Of a stretch of 64,000 bases of DNA, positions 23,701 through 35,492 are shown piece after piece (position 1 is the stretch's first letter; each line of letters begins with the position of its first letter). A program made the position numbers and the translations under genes. Below the pieces are notes generated by a model. The model saw only the letters and a list, made by a program, of their open reading frames with translations, was not told the DNA's origin and did not search any database. The stretch comes from Flabesymbios commensalis. Its lineage: Eukaryota; Annelida; Polychaeta; Terebellida; Flabelligeridae. Where the stretch lies: the NCBI GenBank assembly GCA_964017125.1, contig OZ024903.1, positions 62,040,578-62,104,577 of the forward strand, in the 5' to 3' direction.

Positions 23701-25270
23701 TAAGGGGAATTGGCGCGCCAGTAATCGAGTGCTGTGTGCATGCTTCAACTCATTAGCAAATTCATAAACTAAGTGCCGCGCCGGCATGGGCGCGTGGCTT
23801 AGTCTAATAGTATGGGAAAGTAGATAATCGAACTTCTAATCAAAACTATCACACAATGTGTAATATAATTTTGGACTTCAAGAAGTTTATGCTAAAATGA
23901 ATTCAGCCTCTCTTTGAGGATTGAGAAAAAATTATTTGAAAAAAAATTTGCAGTGCCTAGATGATTTTTCCAGACAGCGTTTGGCCTTGACATTTGAGCG
24001 GGGTTTGTCAATCACGCCATCGATCCAAGATGGCGGCTTAATTTATGCTAATTATTATGACAAGTTGAAAGCGTGGGGTGATCCTCGTAATGGATGCCGG
24101 GTTGGAGGGCTCGCGTGCGGCTATACGGCAGCCAATTGAGCTAATGTTAGGGACACCTGCAGCAAAATGGCCGCCTCACCTATACATAGTAAAATATTTC
24201 TGCTGCCGCTGAAACTAAATATGATTGTAATGACTAAATATTGACCTACGCCGTGCTACGGTCCTAACAATAATGTATAAATTTTACGGACCAAATAAGA
24301 CCGATTATTCACATGTATTTCAGGCAAACAATTTTAAGTGGACCTAAGCCTATCAAAAGTTCTCTGAGGCGAAGCGAGATTTTGTTCGAATTTTTTAATT
24401 TTTTATGTTTTTCAGACAAGAAACCTAGTGATATTTGTTGAATTGGCCGTAAAAAATCTAATCACCCAATACAACGATTTAAATTGAATTTTAAATATTC
24501 ACCTTCTAATCGCCTATAGTGGCATAAATAGGAGGGAAATATTTTAAAATTCTGACTTATTAGGAATGAATCGTAGAGATTATAGTTTGATTTCAAGCAA
24601 GAACCCTCGTGTCGGCCATCTTAAAAAATGGATCGCACGTGGTTATAGTCCAAAATTATTAAAATTACGCCGTTTGCCAGCGGAAACGCGCGTGCTTCTC
24701 CCCGAATAACCTTTCTAACTAATCCTTACTGGCATATTTGACTATGAACTACAATTTTCACCTACCTTTGGAAAAAATGATGTGACATTTTTTCGAAAAA
24801 TCCCCTAAATTTTACAGAAACTATCCTCAAAACCAGTGGTTTTGCGTTGTGTGTTGCTCGGTGGAAGCACTGTTGCGAGTACGATCGAACGTCGGGGTCA
24901 CCAATGTGAGTGTAGGGCTAGTCACTAATAGGGGATTAGTGGAACAAGTCCCATCTCACTTCAACTCCATTCCCGTCGGGACGACGGAGCACAAATAACT
25001 TGGTTAAATCGTTTTCCAGTTCATTCTCATTTATTTAGTCTAGACATTGTAGTAACGTTAGTGCACACATTTTCTCGCAGGACGCGACAACCTAGCCAGC
25101 GGCTTGGCGCTTGAGTCTAGCCGAGACGTCTGCTCGACTCGACGGCCTGGGAGTAAGTGTCGCACATCGCCTGATGTGGCGCGATTCGAAAGTGAGGCTA
25201 GGCGGGCCACCTCTCGTCAAAGGTTGGGGACGCCCGAACCAGCCCGAACGGTGAGAGGCAGGTTCCCACA
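20715..25270 (-). mobile_element. Ty3/gypsy-type LTR element fossil, copy A
   Basis: Reading on the minus strand, an LTR (25270-24905) starts TGTGGG, ends TCACA and is followed by the primer-site-like TTGGTGACC. A long untranslated leader follows (about 24900-22850), then gag-like sequence from about 22725, an aspartic-protease region with a DTG motif (about 21550-21300) and the first part of a gypsy reverse transcriptase (about 21160-20715). The element is broken and incomplete at its 3' side; it carries several breaks. A roughly 0.8-kb stretch of the leader (about 23130-23950) is absent from copy B. Only one LTR is visible, so its age cannot be read from LTR divergence. Confidence 0.82.
24905..25270 (-). 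repeat. LTR of gypsy copy A
   Basis: 366 bp with TG...CA ends in minus orientation. It shares blocks with the LTR at 37758-38103, including CACCGTTCGGG, AATGTCTAGACTA and TCCCGTCG. It lies directly before the primer-site-like TTGGTGACC. Confidence 0.75.
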
Positions 25271-25654
25271 AGCTTACTGGTATTTAATGACGTGAAGTAT
25301 GGACTCGCATATTCTCATTTTTTTCAAGCAAACCGGGTAATAAAAATATTAAACATATAGGCCTAGTACTAGCCTAGTCTATCAACATTCTTCAAAAATA
25401 CAAATATGTATATTTAATTAGGTGATTTAAATTCAAGACCAACTTCGTAATCCTTGATGATATGCAAACAATGTTCATTTGAGTGCGATAAGGGAATACA
25501 TCACTCGTCCAATGAATAAGATGTGACAGTTAGCCATTAGGCGAGCACCTAAATTCATTGGTGTTGTATTTCCCCATATCGCACGAAAAATGAACAACGT
25601 TTGCATTTTCTCACACGATCAAGTCACACATGACATAACTACCGTGGGTGGATC

Positions 25655-25995
25655 AGATCCTCACCTTCCTCGTGTTTTAGAGGCAAATCCTCACTTTTTT
25701 AAAAAAAAAAAATCTTCACTTCTCTCACTTTTTCAAAAGCCTCATTTTGTCAAAATCCTCACTTTTTCATTCTCACAAAATTGACACAACGCCGACACAT
25801 ATGCCTACGTGACATAGCTAGGATTGCCAGATTTCAGGCTTAGGTGCCATTATGAAGCCTCTTGGCTTCAAACAATGAGCATTTTATTTTCAAAATTGCT
25901 CGCTTTTTGCAGCTAATTTATCTTCGCATTTAGGCTTAAATCCTCAATTTTCAGTTTTATGATCCTCGATCCCAGATTTTTCAAATCCTCGCGAG
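25655..25995 (+). repeat. reiterated AAATCCTCACTTTTT words
   Basis: At least seven copies of a word close to AAATCCTCACTTTTTC occur in 340 bp (about 25656, 25683, 25712, 25750, 25938, 25963, 25984), with spacing too irregular for a tandem repeat. No second terminus was identified. Confidence 0.4.
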
Positions 25996-26008
25996 GAAGG
26001 AGGACTTT

Positions 26009-26115
26009 CCCAGCAAACATTGTAGGCCTACACTCACCCAATGTTGGTTCAATGTTGGTCCATCGTCGCACACGTTGGTCTAACATTAAAACAGGGTTGG
26101 GTGAGGGTCTCGTTG
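26009..26115. mobile_element. CCCAGCAAACAC-family palindromic element
   Basis: Left end CCCAGCAAACAT, core AATGTTGGTCCATCGTCGCA, and a decayed right arm. Confidence 0.65.
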
Positions 26116-26118
26116 GAG

Positions 26119-26150
26119 TAGGGGGAAGCCGGGGTCAGTTGAGCCATTTT
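26119..26150. mobile_element. single terminus of the GGGGAG-CGGGGC family
   Basis: GGGGGAAGCCGGGGTCAGTT followed by GAGCC matches the outer pattern of the elements at 30.4, 32.5 and 39.2 kb but carries a different inner word (CAGTTGAGCC). No partner end was seen. Confidence 0.45.
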
Positions 26151-26465
26151 TTTTCAATTCTCTACCAAATTCACAGAAAATTACCGACATTAATGCTCTA
26201 TATTGCATTGTATTGCTCTATTTTTTTGTTTACATGATATTTTTTCAAATAGACCGCTAGCTGCGGTTTCTATCAAAGTATTAATTTGTGTACCGGTACT
26301 CAGATAGTCACTTCTGGGTTTTTCACACAAATCACAGGTTAAAGCTGCATAACTGTTTTGTTTATTTCGATAAAAGCAACCTAAAACGTACAAAACAATC
26401 ATTCATATTGTCTTAAAGGCCTTATAAATGCACTAAAACTGGGTAAATGTAGCGGAATTAGTTCA

Positions 26466-27930
26466 CCATGCGATATTTATTTATTATTTATTTATTATTA
26501 TTCAAATATATTTACACAGGGTGTATACATGTATATTAACAAAAATGCTATTTTTAAAATATGTGCCCTGTTATACATTCAATACAATACATTTCTAAAA
26601 TATCTGATATTTTAAATGGTATACAGATTAAAATATCCATAATCTAATCATAGCTACACTTAAAATCAATTATTTAACACTGTCATATGAAGCTTTTAAA
26701 AAGCACATGTTATTATGTGGATATCTGATAATACGTAAGATCAAGTTAATGTTAAAAGTGGCATTGCCATGGTAGAAGTATAAATACCAGTTTCCCGCAC
26801 CAGCAACCAGAGATAAAAAACACATTATGGTAAGTGGTAAAAAAATCACTCTGGAAAAGCGTAGAAACTTACGTAACATAAGGACATCTTGACATATACT
26901 AAGGATGATAATATATATGTACACACAAGCTTTTTATTAACAAAATATAAGTTATGAAAAGATGCCATAGAAAAAAAAGTACTTTAAAGTGCACAATATT
27001 TGAAAGACGTCATCATATATAAATTCATTTATAGTGCCATAAAAGTATGAATGTATTATTTGTCAAAACAATACAATCATACATAAAACGTAATACATAC
27101 ATTAATGGATGCGTAAAATATTCCAATTTTACAACCACGACAACAGAAAAGTACCACATATGCAATGATAGACTGGAAGGAAAAACAATCCCGAACGAAG
27201 GCCTCTGAAAAATCATTAAACATAAACATAAAATAGGAACATAAAATAATTTTGAGGGAAACAGCTATCCACCCCATGTGGTAATACCCTATGTCAGATC
27301 ATGAAAAGCGTGATCATGTAGAGTAATGTCGGTCTGCCTGAATTCGAGCCAGGCAGACAATGCTCCACAATGCAAAATTCATAGATTAATGTTCGTAGGT
27401 CGATCGCTTAAGGTGTTATTTGTGTTAGTAAGTATTTCGAGAAATACATACGAATACATGGAATCTAATTCACGGATTGGGCTAGGGAGCTGATTCCATA
27501 CTAAAGGTCCCCTGTGCTCAAGTGAAGATGTATAAATAGCTTTGTTGGCTTTTGGCAAAAATAGTTTATTGTCTGAAGTGGATCTGGTGGAACGACACGC
27601 AATCTCACTTGTCATGGTGAACTTATCAGTAATATAATCAGGCAATAAGTTATTGAGTGATTTAAAAACAAGCAGACCTACAAAGTAATCTCTACGTTGT
27701 TTTATATTTAACCACCCTAAGTCTTTCACAATATTCACACCTCTAATGTCCCAGTTGAAATTATTTGTGATAATCCGCGCAGCACGATTTTGAAACTTTT
27801 GAATTATATTGAGGTTTTTGTTAGAAGTAAATCCCCAAACAGTCAAACAATAATCAATGTGAGATTGTACTGTGGCCATATAGTATTTAGTTAAACATGC
27901 AGTTGGAACCATAAAGTATTATGAAATAGT
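26466..27930 (-). mobile_element. LINE fragment: C-terminal ORF2 and 3' UTR
   Basis: The minus-strand 3' tail begins at 26466 with ATTT repeats and matches the tail at 9.48 kb. Upstream of it the coding part (27912-27379) has the C-terminal region typical of CR1/L2/Jockey-group LINEs: YCLTVWGFTS, FQNRAARIIT, and the terminal PLVWNQLPSPIRELDS. The reverse-transcriptase core is not present. It probably belongs with the endonuclease piece at 28.45-29.46 kb. Confidence 0.7.
27379..27912 (-). pseudogene. LINE ORF2 C-terminal fragment (CR1/L2-like)
   Basis: 177 residues without a stop on the minus strand. Two hallmarks are visible: the thumb-distal segment with IDYCLTVWG and QNRAARI, and a C-terminal block HRGPLVWNQLPSPIRE. 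This region lies downstream of the polymerase palm in non-LTR elements. The apparent Met at 27912 is only the first in-frame Met, not a real start. The catalytic YADD region is missing, so the fragment is inactive. Confidence 0.75.
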
Positions 27931-28017
27931 GAATCGGTTTGTGTACAATATGTATGTAATAGTGGTAAGGTTATGGGTCAATATAATGTTACATTGGACT
28001 ACACCAAACCGCCTTAA

Positions 28018-28121
28018 TAGCAAACACTAGACGTTGAACTGAATGGGCATAATGTTGGGCCAGTACCGCAGACGATGGGCGGCCATTAGTCTGCCATTGG
28101 ATCAGAGCCTCGTGTTAGCTG
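28018..28121. mobile_element. CCCAGCAAACAC-family palindromic element
   Basis: Ends TAGCAAACACTAGACGTTG and CCTCGTGTTAGCTG, core AATGTTGGGCCAGTACCGCA. It sits between the two parts of the LINE. Confidence 0.6.
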
Positions 28122-28269
28122 ACATACAAAGCCCAAATAACCAGCGCAAACGTCCTGAGACTAGGTCAAAAAAACTGTTGGAAATCGGTTACAGTAAAGT
28201 CTGATGTTTTAAATAGTATTTTATTTTATCGCATTTCCTATTTTTGACATGGTTGTCAATAATTAGATA

Positions 28270-28437
28270 TCAGGAATTTCGTCTCTATATCTAGCCTAAC
28301 TGGTGAATGGGCGGCACAAAAATTATAAAAATTTGCAGTTCTAGTCTATGTACATGTTTACATCATATGGTCATATTAAGAACCTGAAATAAAATCACCG
28401 ATTTTTTGATGATTTTAGCGTGGGCCAGTCCCTTTAA
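28270..28437 (+). repeat. dispersed repeat R3, copy 1
   Basis: This 168-bp block (GGAATTTCGTCTCTATATCT ... AGTCCCTTTAA) matches 45503-45666 closely and 58480-58605 (minus) more loosely. Confidence 0.7.
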
Positions 28438-28445
28438 GTTTTCTA

Positions 28446-29460
28446 TTATATACAAGCATTGGGAACTACGCAGCGCGACCTGGTATTCTCTGGACTCCAT
28501 TTGTATCGTCGTCTGTAGTTTTCCACATTTGCATCCAGTGGTTTCAATTTCTCATTTGCAAAATGCGAGAAAATTTGCAATGTAAACGTAATGGGTTTAT
28601 GATCGGAATCAATGTGTTTCGGCCTAATTTGAAAATTAAATATAAGGTTTAGTAGGTTATATGGGGTTAAAAGGTAGTCAACTACACTCCGGCCGCGTCT
28701 CCAGTAAAATGTGAAATCCCCTTTGTCGCAATCCTCTCCTGACCTACCATTACATAGTCTCAGTCCAGTGTTTTTGCATAAATCTAACATGTTCTCTCCG
28801 TGTGTGTTACTTACCACATCCCGATTTATTCTTGATTTAATAGTTAAGTTAGGATTATTTGAACAGTTTTTTGGTTTTGGATGAAATCATCTTTGGAGCC
28901 GGTTCTTGAATTAAAATCTCCACAATGCATCATGTGACATGCAAGACGTAGAGTATTTCGCAAATTCAGATTCGAGTGTATCGAGTATATCGTCTTCCAC
29001 TGTATGACAGGATTCACGTGGTGGTATATAAACAATACCTATAAAACATTTTTTTTCAAGTTTGTAAGCCTGGTGTGTTTGACTTGTTCTATTTGTACAC
29101 TTTTGTTTAGCCAATTTGCTATAAGGATTCCGATACCCCTAGACATTCGCTTAGCTTTAGAATGTCTATGTTTGCGTGGAAAGTTATAGTACACGAATCC
29201 ATTAATTTTTATTGCAAAATGTTTATCCTTCATTGTTTCTACGAAGCTGATAATGGAGAGTTTCGAGAAATAGTCTCGTAGTCTCTTATGTGGCAATTTT
29301 GTTGAAATACCTCGAATATTCCAGCACAGTATATTAATTGGATTAGAATTCGGTTTAGAAGAGTTTTCAAGGTTGGAGGTGTGATACAATTTAGGTTACT
29401 TACTCGTTTATTAGCTCGTCTCTCTTGGCTTTTCGACGTATTTACCTGTCTGCTCGGCAT
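28446..29460 (-). pseudogene. LINE endonuclease region (APE type)
   Basis: Reading down from 29460, an N-terminal basic stretch is followed by the apurinic-endonuclease start ILCWNIRGI, the E-containing SFVETMKD, then GIVYIPP, HCGDFNSRTG and finally SDHKPITFT. These are the catalytic N, E, D-N and SDH motifs of LINE endonucleases. The motifs are spread over different frames (29389-29039, 29035-28844 and 28817-28446), so at least two frameshifts or small indels have occurred. It is a dead 5' piece of the same family as, or one related to, 27.4-27.9 kb. Confidence 0.8.
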
Positions 29461-29559
29461 TTACGATTGTGAAAATTTTCAGCTTCTGTAACGGTACGTG
29501 CTAACAGATCTTTCCCCTGATTATTTAAATGAAGTTTGTCTTTCATGTAGTAGGCATTT

Positions 29560-30400
29560 CGGCCCTGTTGGAAAGAGGGCCATTTTGAATTTAATCAAGT
29601 CAAAATTTTTCAAGATGCATCCTCTCCTGAAATCTCACATTTTGTTTTATAGTAATGGTTTAGCTATCTAGCACAGTTTACCCATCTTCCCTTGGCCAGT
29701 CTCACGCGAGTGCATACCGTAGGAGCCTGGCCGTATCAAGTAGTAAAATCAGTTATTCTGTCTCCGTGTCATCTTGGGTGTGTGTCTGAGATTCAAACCT
29801 CAATGGATGTTTCAGATTTAAAAATATGTCATAAAAGGTCGTGAAGAATTGACTTCTTGTTCATCTCTCATACACAGTCACATATTTCCGTTGCTAGATG
29901 TATTATATAGTTGGGAATCTCTCATTTGGACAGTGACGTGTACCGAATTTCGTCATGGCGTCCAGTAATCATATAGTGGCCGCTATTCAGGGAGCTGGAA
30001 CACGATGACATCAGCGTGAGATTCCGAGCTTACCTATCTATCTGATCTATCATACCAACGGAAACAAGAAAGCTATGCTCTCAGCCAGCTGTCAACACCT
30101 GGTCAAGGGTTCTCTGATTGGCCGGTCTTGCGACTCGCGACATTCAAGGCATCTGGCTATTTAAAATAGTTTGACCCTATGCTTGATAAAGCAAGGTATC
30201 GCACTGCGTGCTCGTGGGTAAAATAACTTGTGGTGGAAGATGTGTTTACCCAATAGCAGGCCTGTTGAGGTAAATAATGGCCAATAGGCGGCCATTTTGA
30301 ATGATGCATCCTCTACTGAAACCGTACAATTTGTTTTATAGTAATGGTGTAGCTATCTTGAGCGGTTTTCATGATATTCCACAAAATATTTCAGTCAGAT
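29560..30400. repeat. old dispersed repeat with CATTTTGTTTTATAGTAATG phrases
   Basis: The phrases GGCCATTTTGAAT, GATGCATCCTCTMCTGAAA and TTGTTTTATAGTAATGGT occur at 29.58-29.66 and again at 30.29-30.35 kb. Related wording lies at 51.1-51.72 kb. No ends or coding were found. Confidence 0.45.
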
Positions 30401-30403
30401 TTA

Positions 30404-31429
30404 GGGGAGAGCGGGGCTAGTTGTAATGAGGGTAAGTTGTAACAGTGCACTTGTACTAAATTCTTGTTAATTAATTTACACTCACCAGGTGTCAATCAAT
30501 TATGTCTACTATAGCCATGTATTATTTTCATGTATTTCCATCCCATAATACCCAGGACTATATTTGACGGAAAACGAGGTGAAAAATATTTTTTTGAATA
30601 CCAATGCATTATCAATCATCACAATGACAAATAAATATAACAATTTTAAGTGTGAATGATTATAAGTCATCTTGAAGAGGTCTTTCATGATGACATTCTA
30701 AATGACTGAAAAAATTGCTCAAAGTGAGATATATTGCCAAACGTTTTTTGGGTGTTTGGGCGGCTAGATGTAACAGATGAGGGGGGGGGGGAGGGGGTAA
30801 GTTGTAACAATGTTACAATTTACCCCCATGATCTCCCCATAGCGTTACAAATTGCCCCAATAGATTATGGGAACTATGTGACAACCTGCCCTATAAGTAT
30901 TGTATATATCATTTACAACAAAAATGCAGCTAAATTTATTGCATTAGTTCTGTTTTATGTTTAGGCCTACCTTTTTGCTGCATCATTATATTGACCAGGT
31001 GCATAATGTTGATGATTTAGTCATCTGATTTAGCAATCTGTTAGTCACAATTTTATTTATGTAAGCATGTGAATTAAATGTTATTACAGACCTAATATTA
31101 CACAAACGTTTAATTATTTGATGCAAACCTCTCTTATGTATAATTATGTGCTGCACTAGCGTGTTACAATGTGCCCCAATAAGCACAGTAACTGTGTTAC
31201 AACTTGCCCCCATGCTGTTACAACTTACCCGCAAATTGTAACATTTTAGGAGGGGTCATATTTCACTTCACCACATAGCAAATATTGATGATATTTATCT
31301 AAAATATATTATATATTATACAGGAGATATTATGTATTTACTCGACAAAATGACTTCATTCATAAAGTTATTTACCACTTGTAGAAATACTAAAATGTTG
31401 AAAATGTTACAACTAGCCCCGCTCTCCCC
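30404..31429. mobile_element. TIR element, outer end GGGGAGAGCGGGGC, inner word TAGTTGTAAC
   Basis: A perfect 23-bp terminal inverted repeat begins GGGGAGAGCGGGGCTAG and continues TTGTAA. TA lies directly outside both ends (30402-30403 and 31430-31431). The inner word (GGGGYNAGTTGTAAC or its complement) recurs about ten times, for example at about 30430, 30795, 30812, 30843, 31163, 31194 and 31215. There is no transposase, so it is nonautonomous. TA duplication would suit Tc1/mariner-like or related enzymes, but the superfamily is not certain. Confidence 0.85.
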
Positions 31430-31439
31430 TACCGATGTT

Positions 31440-31760
31440 AAAAATTAGGTCAACTTCAACGTCTAGGTCCAAAAACCTGGAAAGGCACAACTGGGGACCT
31501 TAGAGATCATGTATGTGCAATATGGATGTAATCGACCCAGTAGTTTTCGAGATCTGCTCAGGAAACGAAGTGTGTGCCAAAACGTCGAAATAGGTCATAA
31601 TAGTGAACCAAAAGTAGGGCAAAGTTCATATACCCCAAAAGGCACAACTAGAAGCCCCTAAGGGTGTTGTGTGTAAAATGTGAAGGCAATCGGACGAGTA
31701 CATCCTGAGATATGCTCCGGAAACGGGGCCATCATCTTGTCCGTTTGCCCGACACCAGAG
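31440..31760. repeat. two diverged units of a dispersed repeat
   Basis: Phrases such as AAAGGCACAACT, GATATGCTCCGGAAACG / GATCTGCTCAGGAAACG and CAATCGGACGAGTA / AATCGACCCAGTA recur about 160 bp apart. This resembles widespread noncoding invertebrate repeat wording; no end was located. Confidence 0.4.
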
Positions 31761-33863
31761 TAACATCGTTATTATAAATTCAATTTAACTAACTTTAGGT
31801 AAATAATATAGGTATGAGATAAAAACTGTTGTGTTTTGACAACATGTATCAAGAGCTCAAACGGTTGTGTCGGCTGGCGCTCATTTGGATACGAAATAGT
31901 CATGCCTTCACTCAGAAAGCCTGGTTATAAAACGCACCTGTAATTTTAGAAAAATATGTGTTTTAGTACACATATTTCATTTTGGAAACCGTGCTTACTA
32001 ACCGGCAATATACAGTACAACAGTTTCAATTGACTCGCATTGTTTTGTGAATTGTCAGATAAATTACCATAAATTGAATAATGTAGGCCTATGTATGACA
32101 TGACAATCATTGACTTTAAAAGAGACAAGTATTCTATAAATATTTATTGGAACAATGTTTATGTTTTAAGCATAATACTGATATGGTATGTAAACATCCA
32201 GGGTGCAAATAGTTGCTCACTAGAAGGTGCAATATCGCGCCTTTCGTGTGGAGAGGGGGGAGTGCATTTTCTAACATGGTTTTCCTTATTTATATTTTAT
32301 CATAATTTGTCATTGCTTTTCTTATGTCAGAGTGTCCCAATGAAAGGGTTAATTTCTATATCAACGAAGTAATGTTGTGATAACCGCTTGCCGTGATGCA
32401 TAATAAGTAGGCCTAATAAGTCAACACTGGTCAATACTGTCTATTGAAAGCGCTGTTACAAGCAAGAAGGAGGCAGTGACACGAGCGATAAGTTAGTAGG
32501 GGAGGACGGGGCATGTTTGAACCCCTAAGAAATAATGCATACCTGTTCACTAGCTATTTACCTAAATCACTCATTTTTGCATACATATAATGCTTCCACA
32601 AGTATGATGCCCCACTAAAATGTATAGTTAGTTGTCTTGTATATTTTAAAAAATATAGCGCAAAATGTGATTACAACCAGACTGGTCGGACATGCCTCGT
32701 CTCTGGGGCATGTCTGACCAGAACCGTTTGAACATGCTCTGGTTATTAAAGTGCAATACAACAATGACAATAATTGGCAATCCTTTGTATTTTAATATTG
32801 CATTTTGCATAAATAGCAAAAGTGTGATGTTGCCCTTCACAAGGTAGCGGCACATTGTCAGTCTCCCAAAATGTTGCCAGCAGTGGGCAATGGCAGTTTG
32901 TCCCTCAGGCCACCGGCACACCACTGGTGGCATTAATCACGGTTATCCAACAACCGCCGGGTTACCGGACAAAACAGCGTGTGTTGTATGAAAAAGTGTG
33001 ATAATGTGTGGCTAAGTGAGTGCCAGCATGTATTGGTGAGTGTGGACATGTGTGAATAAAATAAACTATGTTGCAATTATGATCATTGGTTGTGAGGCTA
33101 GTTCGGGGCATGTTCACACCCTTTCCAGGGCATATCCGAACGCGTTTGAATGTGCCCCGTAATGCCATTTCAGCTTCAACCCCAATTATTGCCCGTACCC
33201 CTTGTAAGTAAATAAGTAAAATATCTTCTTTACTTCACTTTTCGGCCAGTATGGCCATTTAAGTGGAAATTCCAAGTATTACAATATCCTATATTGTATA
33301 GTAAAAGTGGTAAAGAGAAGATCAAACTAATAACAGCAAGTCTGTACTAAAATATTCATTTAAAAAGTTTGATATGATAATATGATGATGCTCCTGGCAC
33401 CTATATGTAGCAGTTTGATGACATGTTGTAGCGCCTGCACTACAACACAGTTTAATGAGTATAAAAATAGGAAGTGAATTTAAAATAAACGACTTATCAA
33501 GTCACTATATCTCCATGAGTGATTATGTAGAAACTACAAGTTATCTAGTTAGTTAGTTCTCATACACGATATAAATTACCACAAAAAGATGACAAAAATA
33601 ATTATAATTAAAAGTCACAAAACAGTGTCTTCGTCAAAACAAATATATAATAAGAGAAATAAATCAAGCTTAATATATTTTTGTGTAAAAATATTTTGAG
33701 AATAGGACCAATGCCGGTTCAGTGCCAATCAGCTGCCATCGAATACTTATACTTATACATCCGGATGATGATCAACACCAAACCAGCACTGTACCCACTC
33801 AAAATGAAATTACTGTATGTATGTACTGCATGTATATACTGTATGTATATAAATTGACATTAA

Positions 33864-33888
33864 TATGAATATATATATATATATATAT
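33864..33888. repeat. (AT)n microsatellite
   Basis: An uninterrupted AT dinucleotide run of about 11 units. Confidence 0.9.
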
Positions 33889-34042
33889 GAAGCAATGAAC
33901 AGAGAAACCATTAAACAACAAAAAAACAAATTCTCAAAAATTAAAGACTTGCAGTGCCCCCACAGTTGGTAATCAGGTCTGTGATATTGGAGAGCACCAC
34001 AGAGCGATCACAACCCGTGAGAACACCGTAAGTCACCACAGG

Positions 34043-34200
34043 CTAATTGTATGGCAATGGCTTCTCTCTGACATGCTGCATTATCCACCAGGATGCCACA
34101 GAGAAACCATTAAAACAATGAGATGAAAAACTAATTATATGGCAAGGTTTCTTTCGGACATCCCGTGCCTCACAAGGATGCCAAAGAGAAACCACTGCAC
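34043..34200 (+). repeat. two diverged tandem units of about 88 bp
   Basis: TAATTGTATGGCAATGGCTT and TAATTATATGGCAAGGTTTC each lead to AGGATGCCAMAGAGAAACCA. An AGAGAAACCATTAAA phrase also occurs at 33900. Confidence 0.5.
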
Positions 34201-34777
34201 GTCTTCAACCGATGACCACTATAATTTCGACAACAATGCAGAAAACTATGCGAAAATAACATAATAACCTTGGTGAAAAACACCGAACTATTGGAAAGTA
34301 AACATAAAAAACACACAAGAAAAACACTTTACGACACAAATTGATCTGAACTTAAACATTAGAAAGTGAAGCTGAACAACATAAACGAAAAACAGTCCAC
34401 ACACGAGAAAAAGTTTACAAATAGGATGATGCAGAAATCCATAAATCCATAAAATACGTTTGTCTGTGTGTACTTGGCCTTCTAAGAAGTTGCCCAGGGG
34501 GGAACACGCGGAGGTGACACCCATCCCCCCGTACCCCTTGTGATGGTTCAAAAATACTTTCCCTGTATGTTGTATACCTGTGTTCTATTTATAGAACAAC
34601 AAATGGTCACTTAACTACTAAAACTGTAGTTCACACAGTATTTAGAACTAGAGCCTGACGGCACTGAAGGAGAGCTTGAGCTGGGCTTCAGGGTCAGTGT
34701 TTTAAAGAAAGCTAAAATGCAGCTGTTTCACAATTAAGCAACAAATATATTAATTAATATCAATGAATTGTTTTTTT

Positions 34778-34856
34778 GCTGGTTTAATGTTAGAGCATCG
34801 TCTACGAAGCTCGCCCAACATTAATGCCACATCGGGTGAATGTTTGTTTTGTTGGG
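34778..34856. mobile_element. CCCAGCAAACAC-family fragment
   Basis: The core GCATCGTCTACGAAG flanked by GTTTAATGTT and CCCAACATTAAT is present; both termini are poor. Confidence 0.5.
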
Positions 34857-34901
34857 CAGTGAGTGGCCGATAGGCATATTATATATACATGTGTATTGCG
34901 A

Positions 34902-35010
34902 CCAGCGGAGACAAGACGTTGAATCAATGTTGGATTAACGTTGGTTCAACGGCGTAGACGGTGGACGAACATTCAACCAACATTGATTCAACATCTTTCC
35001 TTGTGTCCGG
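34902..35010. mobile_element. CCCAGCAAACAC-family palindromic element
   Basis: Strong arms: ACGTTGAATCAATGTTGG pairs with CCAACATTGATTCAACAT, around GTTCAACGGCGTAGACGGTG. Confidence 0.75.
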
Positions 35011-35062
35011 TGAGTGTTGTTGTGTAGGCCTATGCCTATGGGACAGACACAGGACAGACTGA

Positions 35063-35165
35063 CCTAGCAAACACTAAAACGCTGGACAATCACATGGAGC
35101 CTGCGTTGTTTCAATGCTGGCACACCGTCTAAGAAGCTGGCCCAACATTTGGTCAGCGTTGCCGT
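35063..35165. mobile_element. CCCAGCAAACAC-family palindromic element
   Basis: Left end CTAGCAAACACTAAAACG and core GCTGGCACACCGTCTAAGAA; the right terminus is worn. Confidence 0.6.
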
Positions 35166-35227
35166 ATTACTATTCTGTGAAATTCAATGAACTTGACCTC
35201 CTTTTCACCGAGCTGGCTAATACAATG

Positions 35228-35363
35228 AAGTATGGGGGAGGGGGTGTTATATAACCTTGTTTTCACCAAGTGACGTCACTGCGTTTTACAGAATAAAGTA
35301 TGGGGGAGGGGGTGTTATATAACCTTGTTTTCACCGAGTGACGTCACTGCGTTTCACAGAATT
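35228..35363 (+). repeat. 68-bp tandem duplication
   Basis: AAGTATGGGGGAGGGGGTGT through GTGACGTCACTGCGTTTYAC occurs twice with a 68-bp offset (35228 and 35296) and only a few differences, so it is recent. Confidence 0.85.
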
Positions 35364-35378
35364 AAGCCAGGTGCACTT

Positions 35379-35492
35379 CCCAGCAAACACGAGACATTGA
35401 CCAAATGTTGTTTTAATGTCGGGCCGACATCAGAGACGGCGGACCAACATTCAAACAACATTCACTTGGATCATAGTATCGTGTTTGCAGGG
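35379..35492. mobile_element. CCCAGCAAACAC-family palindromic element
   Basis: Well preserved: CCCAGCAAACACGAGACATT at the left and CGTGTTTGCAGGG at the right, about 114 bp. Confidence 0.8.

Noticed and set aside
23596-23787. GC-richer segment with small frames near 23.5-23.8 kb
   Set aside because: It is part of the gypsy copy A leader region and shows no domain. The higher GC content is noted but not explained.
26670-26924. 84-residue hydrophobic minus-strand frame
   Set aside because: It lies in the LINE 3' UTR region between the tail at 26.47 kb and the ORF2 fragment at 27.38 kb. No domain or splice context supports it.
27331-27359. Hairpin GTCTGCCTG...CAGGCAGAC with a TCGAATTC loop, considered as a tRNA T-arm or terminator
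   Set aside because: No matching A box or remaining tRNA arms nearby, and terminator hairpins do not apply to an animal genome. Probably LINE 3' UTR structure or a SINE relic.
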